The notes under the pieces were generated by a model, which did not search any database, was not told the DNA's origin, and was given only the letters and a program-made list of their open reading frames with translations. A stretch of 26,594 nucleotides of DNA from Gnetum montanum (Eukaryota > Streptophyta > Gnetopsida > Gnetales > Gnetaceae), in contig MNCI01008118.1 in the NCBI GenBank assembly GCA_015680685.1, positions 214,166-240,759 of the forward strand, read 5' to 3'. Made by a program: the position numbers and the translations under genes. How positions within the stretch are numbered: the stretch's first letter is position 1; each line of letters begins with the position of its first letter. Shown here one piece after another: positions 1 to 10,544 of the stretch.

Positions 1-49
1 GTAAGCTTCTCACCGTTCCACATCATTTCACAATAGGAAGTCAAATAAG

Positions 50-250
50 TCCTTGCATGGTGTGGCCTTCATCAAAATAATAATAATAATAATAATAATA
101 AAATAAAAAAAATAAAAAGATGAGGATTCAAAGCACACCCCTTGGACAAAACAAATGCAAAAAAAAAAATGCATGGGTCTTTGCATGGTGTGGTTACCAT
201 CCAAAAAAAAACATGGGAATTCAAAGCACACACCCTAGACCAAATAAAAG
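50..250. repeat. Diverged direct duplication with an AAT microsatellite
   Basis: A unit beginning 'TTGCATGGTGTGG' and ending 'TTCAAAGCACAC' occurs at about 53-140 and again at about 181-230, with a period near 128 bases. The first unit holds an (AAT)n run at about 76-101, and the second has a short A-run at that place. The homologous site in the right-hand element (21779-21799) also holds an (ATT)n run, so the microsatellite belongs to the retroelement and was not acquired locally. Confidence 0.6.
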
Positions 251-1440
251 GGCTACAAGCACTAGTTATGAGACCTGTCCTGTCTCTTCTAATTAAGGCC
301 CTTTCTCACTTCCTACTTTCTCTCCAATTTGGAATGGTGGTTGTTTTATGGGAGCATTCTTGTGTCTTAGAGAATGGGCTAGTCTTAGAATGTCAATGCA
401 AAGTCACTGAAAGTGGTCTGTTTTGGTTTGGACCGAGGATGGATCCTACCAAGTCATTTAATCACAAACTCCATAAGGGACTTCATGTGACCATAATTAG
501 GAACTCCATTCCATTCTCTCTGTCATCCATCTATGCTTTTCATGCCTCACCTCGTTGCCAGTTTCATGTTTTGATTCAATGTTCTGGTTTAATGTGTCGG
601 GTTTCTCAGTTAGTTACTTTTGGGTTTTTGTGCTTAACTTTCTGTAACCATTAATCATCCATGGAGCCCACGAACTCCTTGGTTTGAAGTTATGCAAGGG
701 CATAAAAGGCTTGTGCCTTCTTTGGGAACGACCCACTTGCATATCTTTTGGTTTGGTTAAGTTAAGTTCTTTAACCTTAGACATTTTTTATAATTGAATT
801 CTTTTTATTTTATTTACTCCATCAATGCCATCCAATTGTACGCACTTTCACAACTGTTTGTAATGAACTCCTTTTTATTGTTGTGAATACCCTCTTTCCA
901 GTATTCCTTATGTTAAGCTTTTTCTGAATTGTATGGATCACTTCTCTTACTTAACCCATTCGTCAGTCTTTCCACTAACAATATTAAGCAACTAATCTAT
1001 CACAATCATAATGTGGCTAAATAAAATCACCAACAAGATAAGGTATTCAGCCATTATCTATTGCACTATATATACTAATCCTTGGTTTTGTTGTGATTGC
1101 AGTGGGAAGCGTGGACTGGAAGCGGGACTCTCACCACCAAGGAGGATGCAACCATATCACTCATGGGAGATTATTCATGACCGCTGGATCTTTTCTACCT
1201 CTTCCTCATTCTTCTATTGCCAAGAGGGGTTAGATGTTCATTGGATTTGAGGGTGTTCTTTCCTATTGTCATGAACACCCAATTTTATACACAATTGTAA
1301 TATTGTATGCTCGGGCACTTCTGTATTTGTTTGTTTCCTTTGTGTCACTCTACATGTCAGTCGAATAAGTCCACACCCCCTAATATATTTTGTAAAAGGC
1401 TTGTTCCTCTTCTCATGTACTCGAGGACGAGTTTTCATTC

Positions 1441-1453
1441 AGTTGTGGGGGTA
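1441..1453 (+). other. Putative polypurine tract before 3' LTR (left element)
   Basis: A G-rich tract ('TGTGGGGGTA') directly precedes the LTR start 'TGATGAATCATG'. The right-hand element has the same junction ('ATGGGGGTA' then 'TGATAAATCATG') on the minus strand. In LTR retrotransposons a purine-rich primer of plus-strand synthesis stands at this position. This makes the following LTR a 3' LTR and not a 5' or solo copy. Confidence 0.6.
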
Positions 1454-1582
1454 TGATGAATCATGTTTTTCATATGCTCCGATATCAGGGTGGTCGCAAT
1501 TAGGTACACAATATCGGGTACGCGATATTGCAGCCCAAGATGCAATATCGTACATTCGATATCACAAGGTTACTCCCGGGTC

Positions 1583-1589
1583 TATAAAT
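1583..1589 (+). promoter_or_regulatory. LTR TATA box (copy 1)
   Basis: TATAAAT follows the GATATTGC-rich U3 by about 20 bases and lies 173 bases before the LTR's AATAAA. The other two LTRs have the same layout. It marks the likely U3/R boundary. Confidence 0.6.
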
Positions 1590-1859
1590 CCAGTGCCCAA
1601 GCACACAACTAGAAGGAAGTTTTTGAAGGTTAAGTAGCGAAATTCTTGTAGTTTGTTCATTTGAAAGTTAGAATATTTTCCAAGTGCCTACAGCAAGAGA
1701 TCTAAGTGTGATCGGATCTTTATTCAAGCTTTGATGTACCTGAACACACCATTGTGTTGGCAATAAAGACAAGCTCTTTGATTCATCCTTGCAGCACTTG
1801 AGACTTTCCTTCTTTATGCATTTATATATCATGATTGCATGTAGTTCACATTTAATGTT

Positions 1860-2001
1860 ATTCATTCAACAATTAGTTTTGATTAAGTAAGCAATTAATT
1901 AAAATACACAAGCACGACCCCTTCGAACATATTCATTCAGCAATTAGTTTTGATTAATTAAGCAATTGATTAAAATACACAAGCACGACCCCTTCGAACA
2001 T
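1860..2001. repeat. 71-bp tandem duplication inside LTR copy 1
   Basis: Two adjacent 71-bp units, 1860-1930 and 1931-2001, differ at only a few positions. Both contain 'AATACACAAGCACGACCCCT'. The LTRs at 15518 and 16415 have a single counterpart, so the duplication is private to this copy. Confidence 0.85.
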
Positions 2002-2390
2002 ACGTGTAACCCTTGGTAGCTCAGAAACGGTTAGCATTTGACAACCCAGTAGTGTTTACATGAAGTTCAAGATGTGTTTGGGAAGTGGGGACGATTACTT
2101 TTGTTAAGTTAGATTAAACAATAGTTCACTTAGCAATCAATTACTCTCACTTTCGTTATTATTTTATGCGATCAAATTGATAAAACATAAAATGATAAAA
2201 ATCTTATGCCTAACTCTAGACTAAACCATACATGACAAAGCTACTACTAGTCCAGGTGGGAAGACAGCGAACTGCGATCAACATATAACTGTCTAGGTGC
2301 CACAACTAGTCCATCTACGGAGTTCGACCAGATCATGCGTACACGCTCGTATTTGTATGGTTGAGCATAGGCGTACCTCACTACTCATCA

Positions 2391-4030
2391 TGTATGTATA
2401 GCTTGGGAATTAGGCATTGATTAGGAATCTAGAACAAAAAAATTGAAAAACTTGAAAAAAATAGTTACTATTAGTGAATTTAAGGTCAAAACTCAAGTTT
2501 CATATTGAACGTTTACTAGAAGCTAAGGAAATTTATCAATTCTTAACATTTGATTTAAATAATAAAGATATTAATAAGATCTTATAAGAGATCATTTGAA
2601 AATCTCAACAACAAAGACAACTATGACTACAAAAATGGGGTATTAGAAATTCAAATGCAATAATGAATTCAAAATAGGCTTAGAAAATTTTTAGAGAGAA
2701 AGTTCTAAAGGAATAACAAAATGAAATACAAAATTGAACATAGTTTCAATTTTATTAGCAGAAAATTAGAGGTATTATGCATGGTGAAGCTCAATATCTA
2801 TATGCAACTACTCCAATATTTATGCAAATGCCAATTATTAGAATAAGAATGAGATCCCATCATTTGCAAGTTAGAAAAAGATTAAATAATGTGCCATGTA
2901 AGGATAGTATTGCTTACTACATGTTTGTAGAATATGAGTAAGTTATTATATTAAAATATATTTCTTCAAAAGAATATATCAAGCCTCAAGTAAAAGTTTA
3001 TAGGCTCCTCATGTTAGTTCTAGGCTATCACATAAAAGTTGTGTTTAGACTACATGAATTTTGGACACATTTATTATGCTTAGGATTTGTTGATACTTGT
3101 ATATTTTGTACAAATTAATTTGTTTCAAAGATGCTTTGGGTCTATGTATATGTAAATAAAATTAAAGTTCATATTCAATTTAGAATACTTGAAAGTTACA
3201 TTTTGCCAAAAGGAAATCTTTAGCATTAGAAAGTCCAAATAGAAAATTGGAATTTTTGTTGAATGTTAAACTTTTATATAATATTTAATTTGGCTTTCCA
3301 ATATTAAAAAAAAAAGTATATTCTAATAAGAATTAAAATTTTAAAAATGCTTCTTAAATACTTAGAATTTAAACAACAAAGAACAACAAGGTCATTTATA
3401 TGATCTTAAAAGGAACATGTCGAATTAGAGCTAGTATCCAAAAATAACATCAAATACTTATTGTAGCATTTGAAATTTTTTTTAATGATTACATTGTTAA
3501 GGGGAAAAAGAAGAAATCAATACTAAAAAATCAAACCTTCTCATTGATCTATTATACATTAGCTTTTTATGAAAAGAATGTCTTAAATATTATCAAGGGT
3601 CACCAAAGCAACCTTGACAACATAAATCATGGTCCCTAAACATTATTTGTAGTTTAAAAATTTAGTCCATACCACACAAGGATGAGAAAATATATCTACA
3701 AACTTATATCAACCATATAACTGTAAAGGTTGACAAAAGAGTGCTACTAATTAAATAAAGGTATAAATATTGTGGTTACCACTAAGTTTATTTATTATCA
3801 TAGGCTAATTCTTTCTTTCTACCCTAATTGTTCAAGCCAATATTTGAATTTTGACAACATAGAAGTGACATTTATATTTACATCCTATTAACACAATTTA
3901 TTATAACATAAAACCATGCATAATATGGTAATCCTTTCTTATCAATGAAAGTTGCAATGAACTTATTTGCAACATCACATATTTTTAACATCTTTCACCT
4001 TTACACACATATTTGATATTTTATGCATCT
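2391..4030. other. AT-rich intergenic sequence, nothing recognised
   Basis: No open frame of useful length, no RNA gene and no recognisable transposon domain could be seen. Base composition is strongly AT-rich with many short A and T runs. It may be old, unclassifiable repeat sequence. The first bases after the LTR (TGTAT) would be one half of the left element's target duplication, whose partner lies outside the window. Confidence 0.5.
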
Positions 4031-4234
4031 TTCTTTATCCATGTGCATGTTTCAATTCTTCTAAAATATACATTGTTTCTAAAAAATATAGAACAACGAC
4101 TCTCATCATTAGAATACTAGCATTACAATCAATTCTTTATCCATGTGCATGTTTCAATTCTTCTAAAATATACATTGTTTCTAAAAAATATAGAACAACG
4201 ACTCTCATCATTAGAATACTAGCATTACAATCAA
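4031..4234. repeat. Exact 102-bp tandem duplication
   Basis: Units 4031-4132 and 4133-4234 are identical by eye over all 102 bases, beginning 'TTCTTTATCCATGTGCATG'. The unit length is a multiple of three, so an open frame across it also repeats (part of 3967-4365), but there is no sign that this frame is coding. The identity implies a very recent duplication or an assembly effect. Confidence 0.9.
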
Positions 4235-5174
4235 TTAGAAACTGTGTTAGTTTGTTAATAAAAAAAATCATTACTTATGTATACAAACCATACGTGCTCA
4301 TTATCTACCATCTAGTAACCTTTTTTCATCATGTAAAGTCCCTTCATGATCATGCACCTATGTAATCTTTTGTAAAATACTCATCTTCTTTCATTTTCAT
4401 CTTCCTTATTGATCCTTTCTAGATATTCTACTTTCATTATATTTTTTCTTCCTACATTAACAATGGTAAATAAATTCCCATCAAAACGTCTTTTGAGAAG
4501 GCTTTCACTTATTTCTTTATGCATCAACAGTCTCTAACTATAGAGGTGCAAATTAGTTTTATATTGCATAACAAAACTTGTGAACTACTTTTTCCCACTT
4601 GTTATAGTATATCATTTAACATAAATTACATTAATAAATTAATACATCCCGTTAAATTATTCTCATTATTTTGTTAATTGAAGGGAAATTTTCATGTGAT
4701 GTTGTGCCTTACATTTATAGTTCAATGGAAAATGGCATCATTACAGCGTAAACCAACCAAATAAAAATCACATTTTAGCATTTAGATCTCATCAGATTTG
4801 CCAAAATGTCACCTCATAACCTGAAACTATATCTTAAAGAAACCAAATGACAACCAAAATTTGATGACAAATACAAAACAATAACACAACTGACATCTAT
4901 ATTAGCTACCAGAGCAAATACAAAGTCAGCTTATCACATAAAACGATACTACAGTTCAAGTGCTATGGTATATATATTTAACTATATTGTGGTAAAGTTA
5001 CATACAAACTTACCAAGCTGTAGTTGGTACTTGATGCCTTCTCCAGCACCAATGATTACAAATCTTCAGTGATGCTTTCTTGACCTTCATACTAGAACTA
5101 CATGGGTTTTCTGCTTTCCTACAAGAGAACAGTTACCAGTTATTGTTTACAAAAAGGAACTTTCCTAACCACAA
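4235..5174. other. Intergenic sequence downstream of the F-box gene
   Basis: Mostly AT-rich noncoding sequence. The part near 4980-5174 is less AT-rich and, on the minus strand, contains a segment (5014-5119) framed by good splice-acceptor and donor sequences. This is described among the findings. No other gene is visible. Confidence 0.45.
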
Positions 5175-5330
5175 AATGGAAACTCCTTAGTTCTATAAGG
5201 ATGCATAATTCCCAGAGCCTCAATGCAATGGAAACTCCTTAGTTCTATAAGGATGCATAATTCCCAGAGCCTCAATGCAATGGAAACTCCTTAGTTCTAT
5301 AAGGATGCATAATTCCCAGAGCCTCAATGC
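5175..5330. repeat. Three exact 52-bp tandem units downstream of the F-box gene
   Basis: Units 5175-5226, 5227-5278 and 5279-5330 are identical by eye, each running from 'AATGGAAACTCC' to 'GAGCCTCAATGC'. They lie 108-263 bases beyond the stop codon of the F-box gene on the minus strand, so they are probably within its 3' untranslated region or just beyond it. Confidence 0.9.
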
Positions 5331-5437
5331 TCATCCTATTTAGCAGGATCCTGGGAGGGTCAGTGGATGCACAAAAGTTGATATAAGATACATAACTCCT
5401 ATCTCTAAATAATATAATAGATTGTGCTATAGAATAT

Positions 5438-5900
5438 TTACAAAGCTGCTGATCCTCCTTTCCAGAGTTTTGTGGGCATGATTGTTACAGAATCCAAGCA
5501 AAGGCCTCCTTTTGAATGTGTGCAATCAATTTGTGTCATGGAAAATTTGATCTCCATTGGTTTGTTCTCATTCTTAACATTCACCATGCCAACATAAACA
5601 CTAACCCAATTTCCACGTATACACATCCCAGGACTGTTGCCTCTGTTTCCATTGTCATCCTCCAACAAGCACTCTCGCACAACATGTTGGCCATCAGATG
5701 TAGAGAGAGAAAATCGAACAGGCTTCAAACCCCATCCATGAACACGGTCAAACATGTACATTCTGCGTCCAAATCTCTTGTAACTTCGCCCAAGTTGTAG
5801 TCTGAAGAAAAGACAGTACTCATCTGCAGGCAGCTGAAATGCAATCATTCCATCTATTTCAACCCACCACAGTTGCTGAAGATAAGCAACTTCATGAAAC
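5438..5900 (-). CDS. Exon 3 of the PP2-A13-like F-box gene (rest of PP2 domain)
   Basis: It begins after acceptor GATATGAAG| with the last base of codon 146 and runs 463 nt to the stop. It encodes 'FHEVAYLQQLWW', 'GRRMYMFDRVHGWGLKPVRF' and, near the C-terminus, 'QIDCTHSKGGLCLDSV'. The true exon start lies 52 bases upstream of the first internal Met codon of this frame. Confidence 0.93.
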
Positions 5901-8900
5901 CTTCATATCAAAAGAAATTTGGTGGTTAGCATTGATGGTAAATCCAGTTGACCCAAAAATCATAAAAATAGAGCAAATATGAAAGTAAACAGGAGAATAT
6001 CAAGTGGAAGGAAACATTGTAGAACTAGTCAATGTTAAGTGGTTTATAAAGATTACAAAGTCTTGCAGTGGAGGAAATGAGGACAACGCCCCGAAAAAAG
6101 AAGAAAAACAAAACAACAATATCTGCACAAAGTAAAAGCAAAGATGACCAGTCAACCAAAGGAAGAATACATGGAGCTTGATGATTCTGCTCCTTCCAAA
6201 TATTTGATCAGAACACAGAATTGAAGCATTCCCAAATCTCTGCAGGCTCTGTCTTTGTTACTTAATATAGAGTTGAACCTATACCTTGTAGGCTGCATGA
6301 AAGGTCAGACAAACAACTTGCATCTCATTGTTTCACCATTATGCTTTATGAAGGAGAAATATTTTTACAAATACAAGAACATTTCATATATTAAGAAGCA
6401 AACTGTTTACGAATGAAAAAAGTTTCAGAACATAAGTATAGCTTGAAGTTTGATCTTATTGATTTTCAAGTACAAATGGTACAAGCTATGGTGTGTCAAG
6501 GCAAGGGCAAACGATGGGCTGCCAGAGTCTTTGATGGAAGGATTGACCGAGTACCAGTTATCTTTGATTTTTCCTGTTAAGTAGATCTGCCTTTGGTATC
6601 TTTAAAGAGAGTAGGAAAATGCCTTATAGAGGTCTCCTTTCACATTTTCTCTCCAAACCTAACAACTCAGCATTTGCTTTACAATGTTAATAAGTTAGCC
6701 TTAATAATACAAATGCGTTATTCTTTCATATGCAAATATATGTATCTATGAAATTCACAAGAACGAGGGCTGTAAAGCTATTGGATGTTGATGGTATACT
6801 ACACAATTGAAGTTTTGCATGAAATGAACAACAAGGCCACAAACCAAACATAAGATTTCCCTGTGGTAAAGGTTACATGACAAAAATAAGATTAGAAGAC
6901 CCAGAGGTATTCAAAACAGAGAATGTCAACAATTAGTTAAGCAATATCCTGTTGATCTGATCAGGAACAGGAAAGAATAATAAATTCATAGAGTAAATTT
7001 CAGGTGAGCTAAGATTGAAATTTCACTGACCAAGCAGCAATTGAGACAACAGCGTTGAAGGACATCCTCGCTACCTTGTTCCTTAATCTGATGCAAGTGC
7101 TCATAATTGTCATCCTCTGGTTAGACACATACATTGAAAGGAGTGGTTTTATAGGAACCAAACATCAAAGAGGTCAGGATAATTATGATTCAAGACACAC
7201 AAAATAGTCAATGGGTACTATTCGCCCTCCAGAAAACAAGGTCTTTTGGAGAAGTATTATTAGTATAAGTAGAAAGGATACTGAGATGATCCCTCCCACC
7301 ACCTGTGCTCCCACCTGCAAGCCCAAGTGTGTTAATGCATGGTAAAATAAGGAAAAACTAAGCTCATCCTTAGTGAACATTGCTTTTCATGACCTTCAAC
7401 ATCAAAGATTATATCCTAACTACAAGGCAAATGTGGGTGTTGGACCTCAAATATTTCATTATAACCCATTGTAATTAAACCTATAACTTGCAAGATGCAA
7501 GTCCCTAGCCTTAACCAATGAAGAATACTTCATTGATATTTATTATAACACAAAAGGGAGCTGCCGGCCAATCAAATACAGTGCAAGACACTGCAACAAT
7601 TGCAGTGTTTTCCTTGATTTCATGCCTAAAGAACTTGAAATAATTTTTACATTTGGATTTGATGCATACTTCTAATTTTTTTTTTAAAATTCAATGTTTG
7701 AAATACTTTATTCAATATGCTGACAAGATCTAGAGATAATTCGTTCAGGAGAGAATTTATGTATTCACGTTTTCTGTTAAAAATATGTGGGTAAATAAAT
7801 ATCATTGTACACGTATTTGAAGGGGTGATACTCTCTCCTACATAATATTCAGATCAATAATAAATATTCAAGAATTGTTGTTCGTCGAAATAGATCTTTG
7901 TGATGTATTCTCTCATTGGAGTTCATACTTGTAACAAGGATGGTTCATCGGAGTATATGTGGGATCTCTAAGATTACAACAATAATTTTTGTGAAACTTG
8001 CTCATGTAGGGGATAATAGTTAAGAGCAAAGACATCATCTGGAACGTTTGTCCTCTTGTTTGCAATTTTGTTTTCCGCGTATGTCTTTCATATATATGTT
8101 TGAAGTGTTATCAAAAGAACTTTATTTCTATCCACCGTCAAGTATTTTGTCTGCTTCTTCCATTTACTCCCTTAGAAGCATCAGATTGGGGGTGAAAAAA
8201 ACATCACACACATCTTCATTTTGTGAAACCGTGAACTCAAATCTGTTAACAAGAGCCTAAAGTATACGGTACAAATTGTCCTAACTATTTTTTCGGACAA
8301 CTAAAGTTTTGTGGGTGGACTCTTCTTCAGCAAGTTTTGTGATGCATTTGCTAGTTAGTAAATTATTATCATTCGTGTACTGCCTCCTTCATGCACATTA
8401 AATAAGCCAAGTTATCAAATATCATAGCTCTTGTACTACAGATCTAGTATTTTATGGCTATCTAGAATCTCTTATCCACTTTTTTGTTCAATACTTCATT
8501 ACTTTGTAACAAATTTTTAAAGAAAAGATCTATTCATCAAGACAAGATACTTTAAAGCGTACCGTACAATGTTAAATGAAATATTCTATTCAAATAAAAT
8601 AACTTAGAACACCATCAACCAAAACCCAGGAAAACAACAAAGCAAAACTAAGAATTTCGGTAGCATTGGCACATAATCTTGATCCTGGTGATGAAATTTT
8701 CAAGTTTAATAGAAACACACAAAGAAACACCTACCTGGATTCATCACAAGGTATCCATCTCCAATAGCGATGGTCATCTATTCCTGTGATAGCCATTGCT
8801 CTTGCTGAAACAGACATACAAAGCCCTCCTGTGATCTTATCCAACCAAACTACCTAATAACCACGATCAAGACAGAAAGACCTTATGTCAGTTTGTTATA

Positions 8901-10336
8901 ATTCAATAACATGTTTGGTCAAAAAATGAGACTTTCATTAATTTCAACTTATCTGTGGTTCATGTAGTTTACCACATCAACCGTAACCGTGAAAGTAAGT
9001 GTACCATATAAAGTTTGGGGATAGAGTTGGCACCTCCGAATATGAAAACAAATCTGTCACAATCATTCTACAGTTTAACCAGAATCTCTAATCAAGATAT
9101 GATCATTCTATAGTAATTAAGTAGGTGAAGAATTTGTGGGTATGATGCAATACTTTGGAAGAATCATGAAGTTATTATGCAATCAAAGAACGCCTTCAAG
9201 CTCCTCAAAGGCTTAAAGCTACAAGATCGTAAGAATTAATACATAAAATTTCTTCAATGCCTTGCAATTTCCTAAACCATTACCCTGACATTCCTTAAAC
9301 TCCTACTTGCAAATGGAACTGTCAAACCCGTGAAATTATTTTTTACTTGACAAGAAGGAAAGCCTGATTCTATAATGGCCAGGGCACAGAAAAGCTATGA
9401 AGTTGAGTTACAAAACTAAACATCAAGTAAATCAAGCTTGCACAAAAAGAGAAACAGAGATGTTAAACCAAGTCACACCTTCAAAACAGGAGATAGAGAA
9501 GATAAGGATTGAAAAAAATCCATCAAAAGCAAATTATTCTCATTGGCTCATTCCCTTAATCATTTGAAATAAGCAGGATTATTCTTACCAATAGCCATAA
9601 ACCAAACATGCAAGGCTTGAATTAAGGAACCGTCAAACCCTTGAAATTCTTGGGGAAAATAAGGAGGCCTCCAGTTAGAATCAAGATCTACCATGAATGC
9701 ATAGTTACAAAATACTCAATGCTACATCTTGTAGGTGTTATCATGGGAAGATGGTACAGTTGTTTTTCAAGTTGTAAAACTTGGTTGGAGCCTCAGCGCA
9801 GCCAAAAAACCAAGATCTACTATGAATGCATAATTAACAAAATACTTAATGCCAATCATTTCAAGTGATGATAAGGTGCTTATTTCTCAAATTGTAAGAC
9901 CTTCCAGGGTGAGCATTAAATTAAGCATCCAGGTGATGACCCTACTCAACGCTACATCTTGCACCTCTTGAATTACAACAAACCAGAAACTGAAAGAGGC
10001 AAAAGGGTTGAAACCTACCCTGGTACCCCCTTCCAAAGAAATCGGTTGGCACAGCAATTCAAAAATCCGTTTGTGGGACAAATACCGCCGGCTCCTGTCC
10101 TGCAACTCGAGCTTGGAAAGCAAGAATTCATGGCAGCCGGGGAGCTTCTGACACCACACATAATCGCTGGAGGCAGCGGCCCTGAAAGTCCTGTTCAGGC
10201 AAGCGAGTTTGCACACATCAACAGGGCTCAGCGACTTAAGAATCTCTGCAACACAACCCTCCGGCAAATCGTACTCCAAGCCACGCCCCTGCCCTTGCTC
10301 GTTTATGCCAAAAATCCTCGAAAACATCAGACCCAT
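5438..10336 (-). CDS. F-box protein with PP2 domain, PP2-A13-like (three exons)
   Basis: Coding exons 10336-10019, 8853-8735 and 5900-5438 join in frame into 299 residues, a usual length for this family. Residues about 22-66 form the F-box, with core 'LPEGCVAEILKSLSPVDVCK', which in the family binds SKP1 within an SCF ubiquitin ligase. From residue 107 on lies the phloem-protein-2 domain, a lectin-like fold. Family hallmarks are 'SVSARAMAITGIDD', 'RYWRWIPCDESRF', 'VAYLQQLWW' and 'QIDCTHSKGGLCLDSV'. The combination matches plant PP2-A11 to A15 proteins, closest in wording to PP2-A13/A14. Substrate and ligand are unknown. Introns are phase 0 and phase 2. No premature stop or frameshift is seen, so the gene looks functional. 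The start is the first Met ahead of the F-box; a second Met at residue 4 is a possible alternative. The family assignment is firm; the exact paralogue is inferred. Confidence 0.93.
5901..8734 (-). other. Intron 2 of the F-box gene (2834 nt)
   Basis: The boundaries are GTAGGT...GATATGAAG. No coding domain is visible inside, and small open frames such as 7183-7380 and 8048-8260 show no recognisable motif. The part around 7700-8300 has a different texture (for example 'CTCTCTCCTACATAATATTC' at about 7830) and may be an old transposon insertion, but I could not define its ends. Confidence 0.75.
8735..8853 (-). CDS. Exon 2 of the PP2-A13-like F-box gene (start of PP2 domain)
   Basis: A 119-nt exon encoding residues 107-145 plus two bases of codon 146. 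It is bounded by acceptor GGTTATTAG| and donor TCCAG|GTAGGT. It carries 'WLDKITGG', 'SVSARAMAITGIDD' and 'RYWRWIPCDES', the conserved opening of the F-box-associated PP2 domain. An acceptor four bases farther on would break the frame, which fixes the boundary. Confidence 0.92.
8854..10018 (-). other. Intron 1 of the F-box gene (1165 nt)
   Basis: The boundaries are GTAGGT...GGTTATTAG. It contains no gene. A diverged direct repeat with a period near 129 bases lies next to exon 1 and is listed separately. Confidence 0.78.
9682..9935. repeat. Diverged direct repeat (period about 129 bp) in intron 1
   Basis: 'CAAGATCTACCATGAATGCA' at 9682 recurs as 'CAAGATCTACTATGAATGCA' at 9811, followed by further matching sequence ('AAAATACT', then a 'TTTTCAAGTTGTAA' / 'TTCTCAAATTGTAA' pair). 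The 'GCTACATCTTG' segment of the first unit appears once more near 9950, beside the exon 1 donor. It is an old local duplication. Confidence 0.6.
10019..10336 (-). CDS. Exon 1 of the PP2-A13-like F-box gene (F-box domain)
   Basis: It encodes residues 1-106 exactly (318 nt, phase 0 end). The donor reads ACCAGG|GTAGGT. The open frame runs on for 43 codons into the intron, but that part has no family similarity. This exon is clearly more GC-rich than its surroundings. Confidence 0.92.
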
Positions 10337-10544
10337 ATTTGGCTTTGACAGGAATCATATCATTTCCCCATTTCCCTCAAAATTTCAATCCATCAGGCCG
10401 GAAGAACAGAGATTTTTCTTCATTTTTTCTGGTTTTTTGCCCTCTCGGTTCAAGGCTTTCTCGATCACAGCTCTGCAAGTTCTAATGAACCAGACTGGAA
10501 TTGTATGTCGTCGCGTGGAAAATCAGCGACGGGGAAAGGGATGA
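10337..10544 (-). promoter_or_regulatory. Probable 5' untranslated region of the F-box gene
   Basis: On the minus strand this is a purine- and pyrimidine-rich leader of mixed composition directly before the ATG. I saw no clear TATA box between 10337 and 10700 in the gene's orientation. The transcription start is therefore not placed; it could lie here or in the duplicated segment that begins at about 10545. Confidence 0.4.

Larger units (their letters stand above)
1..1453 (+). mobile_element. 3' internal region of an Athila-like LTR retrotransposon (left copy, plus strand)
   Basis: This stretch is the inverted counterpart of the right-hand element. About 15-780 matches the reverse complement of about 21110-21885 along its whole length; for example, 'GGAATTCAAAGCACAC' and 'AAGGCCCTTTCTCACTTCCT' occur in both. 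About 1075-1101 matches the segment ending at 20358, just before the extra ORF. About 1290-1453 matches the segment between the extra ORF and the LTR at 17256-17480; 'CTCGGGCACTT' and 'GTTTTCATTC' are shared. The long ORF present on the right is missing here, because only about 190 bases separate the two flanking matches. No retrotransposon domain is readable in this copy. The open frame at 142-654 lies inside the repeat and has no counterpart in the right copy, so I do not call it a gene. The element continues off the left edge. Confidence 0.7.
1454..2390 (+). mobile_element. LTR copy 1 (3' LTR of the left element), 937 bp
   Basis: It starts TGATGA and ends TCATCA, fitting the usual TG...CA rule. 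It has a TATA box (TATAAAT, 1583-1589), a polyadenylation signal (AATAAA, 1762-1767), and a long U5 that matches the LTRs at 15518-16314 and 16415-17255. Shared blocks include the 'TACCTGAACACA' segment, the 'CAATAAAGA' signal and the terminal 'TATGGTTGAG' segment. The U3 region carries several direct and inverted versions of GCGATATTGC (about 1509-1562). It is longer than the other copies partly because of a 71-bp internal tandem duplication. No primer-binding site follows it, which supports its role as a 3' LTR. Confidence 0.75.

Noticed and set aside
142-654. 170-codon open frame at the left edge
   Set aside because: It lies inside the noncoding internal repeat of the retroelement, the homologous right copy does not keep the frame, and the protein has no recognisable motif.
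5014-5097. Short minus-strand peptide start resembling ribosomal protein L36 (Met-Lys-Val-Lys..., then Cys and Arg-Arg residues)
   Set aside because: The similarity covers few residues, the conserved Cys/His spacing is not met, and the frame runs into a donor site. Chance is more likely.
5516-5800. Plus-strand open frame over exon 3 of the F-box gene
   Set aside because: It is antisense to a well-supported conserved exon and is a by-product of its codon use.
7700-8300. Possible LTR-like sequence within intron 2
   Set aside because: The texture hints at a copia-type LTR end, but no matching second copy, target duplication or clear TG...CA limits were found.
9959-10544. Two plus-strand open frames over exon 1 and the leader of the F-box gene
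   Set aside because: Antisense to the conserved F-box exon, with no domain of their own.
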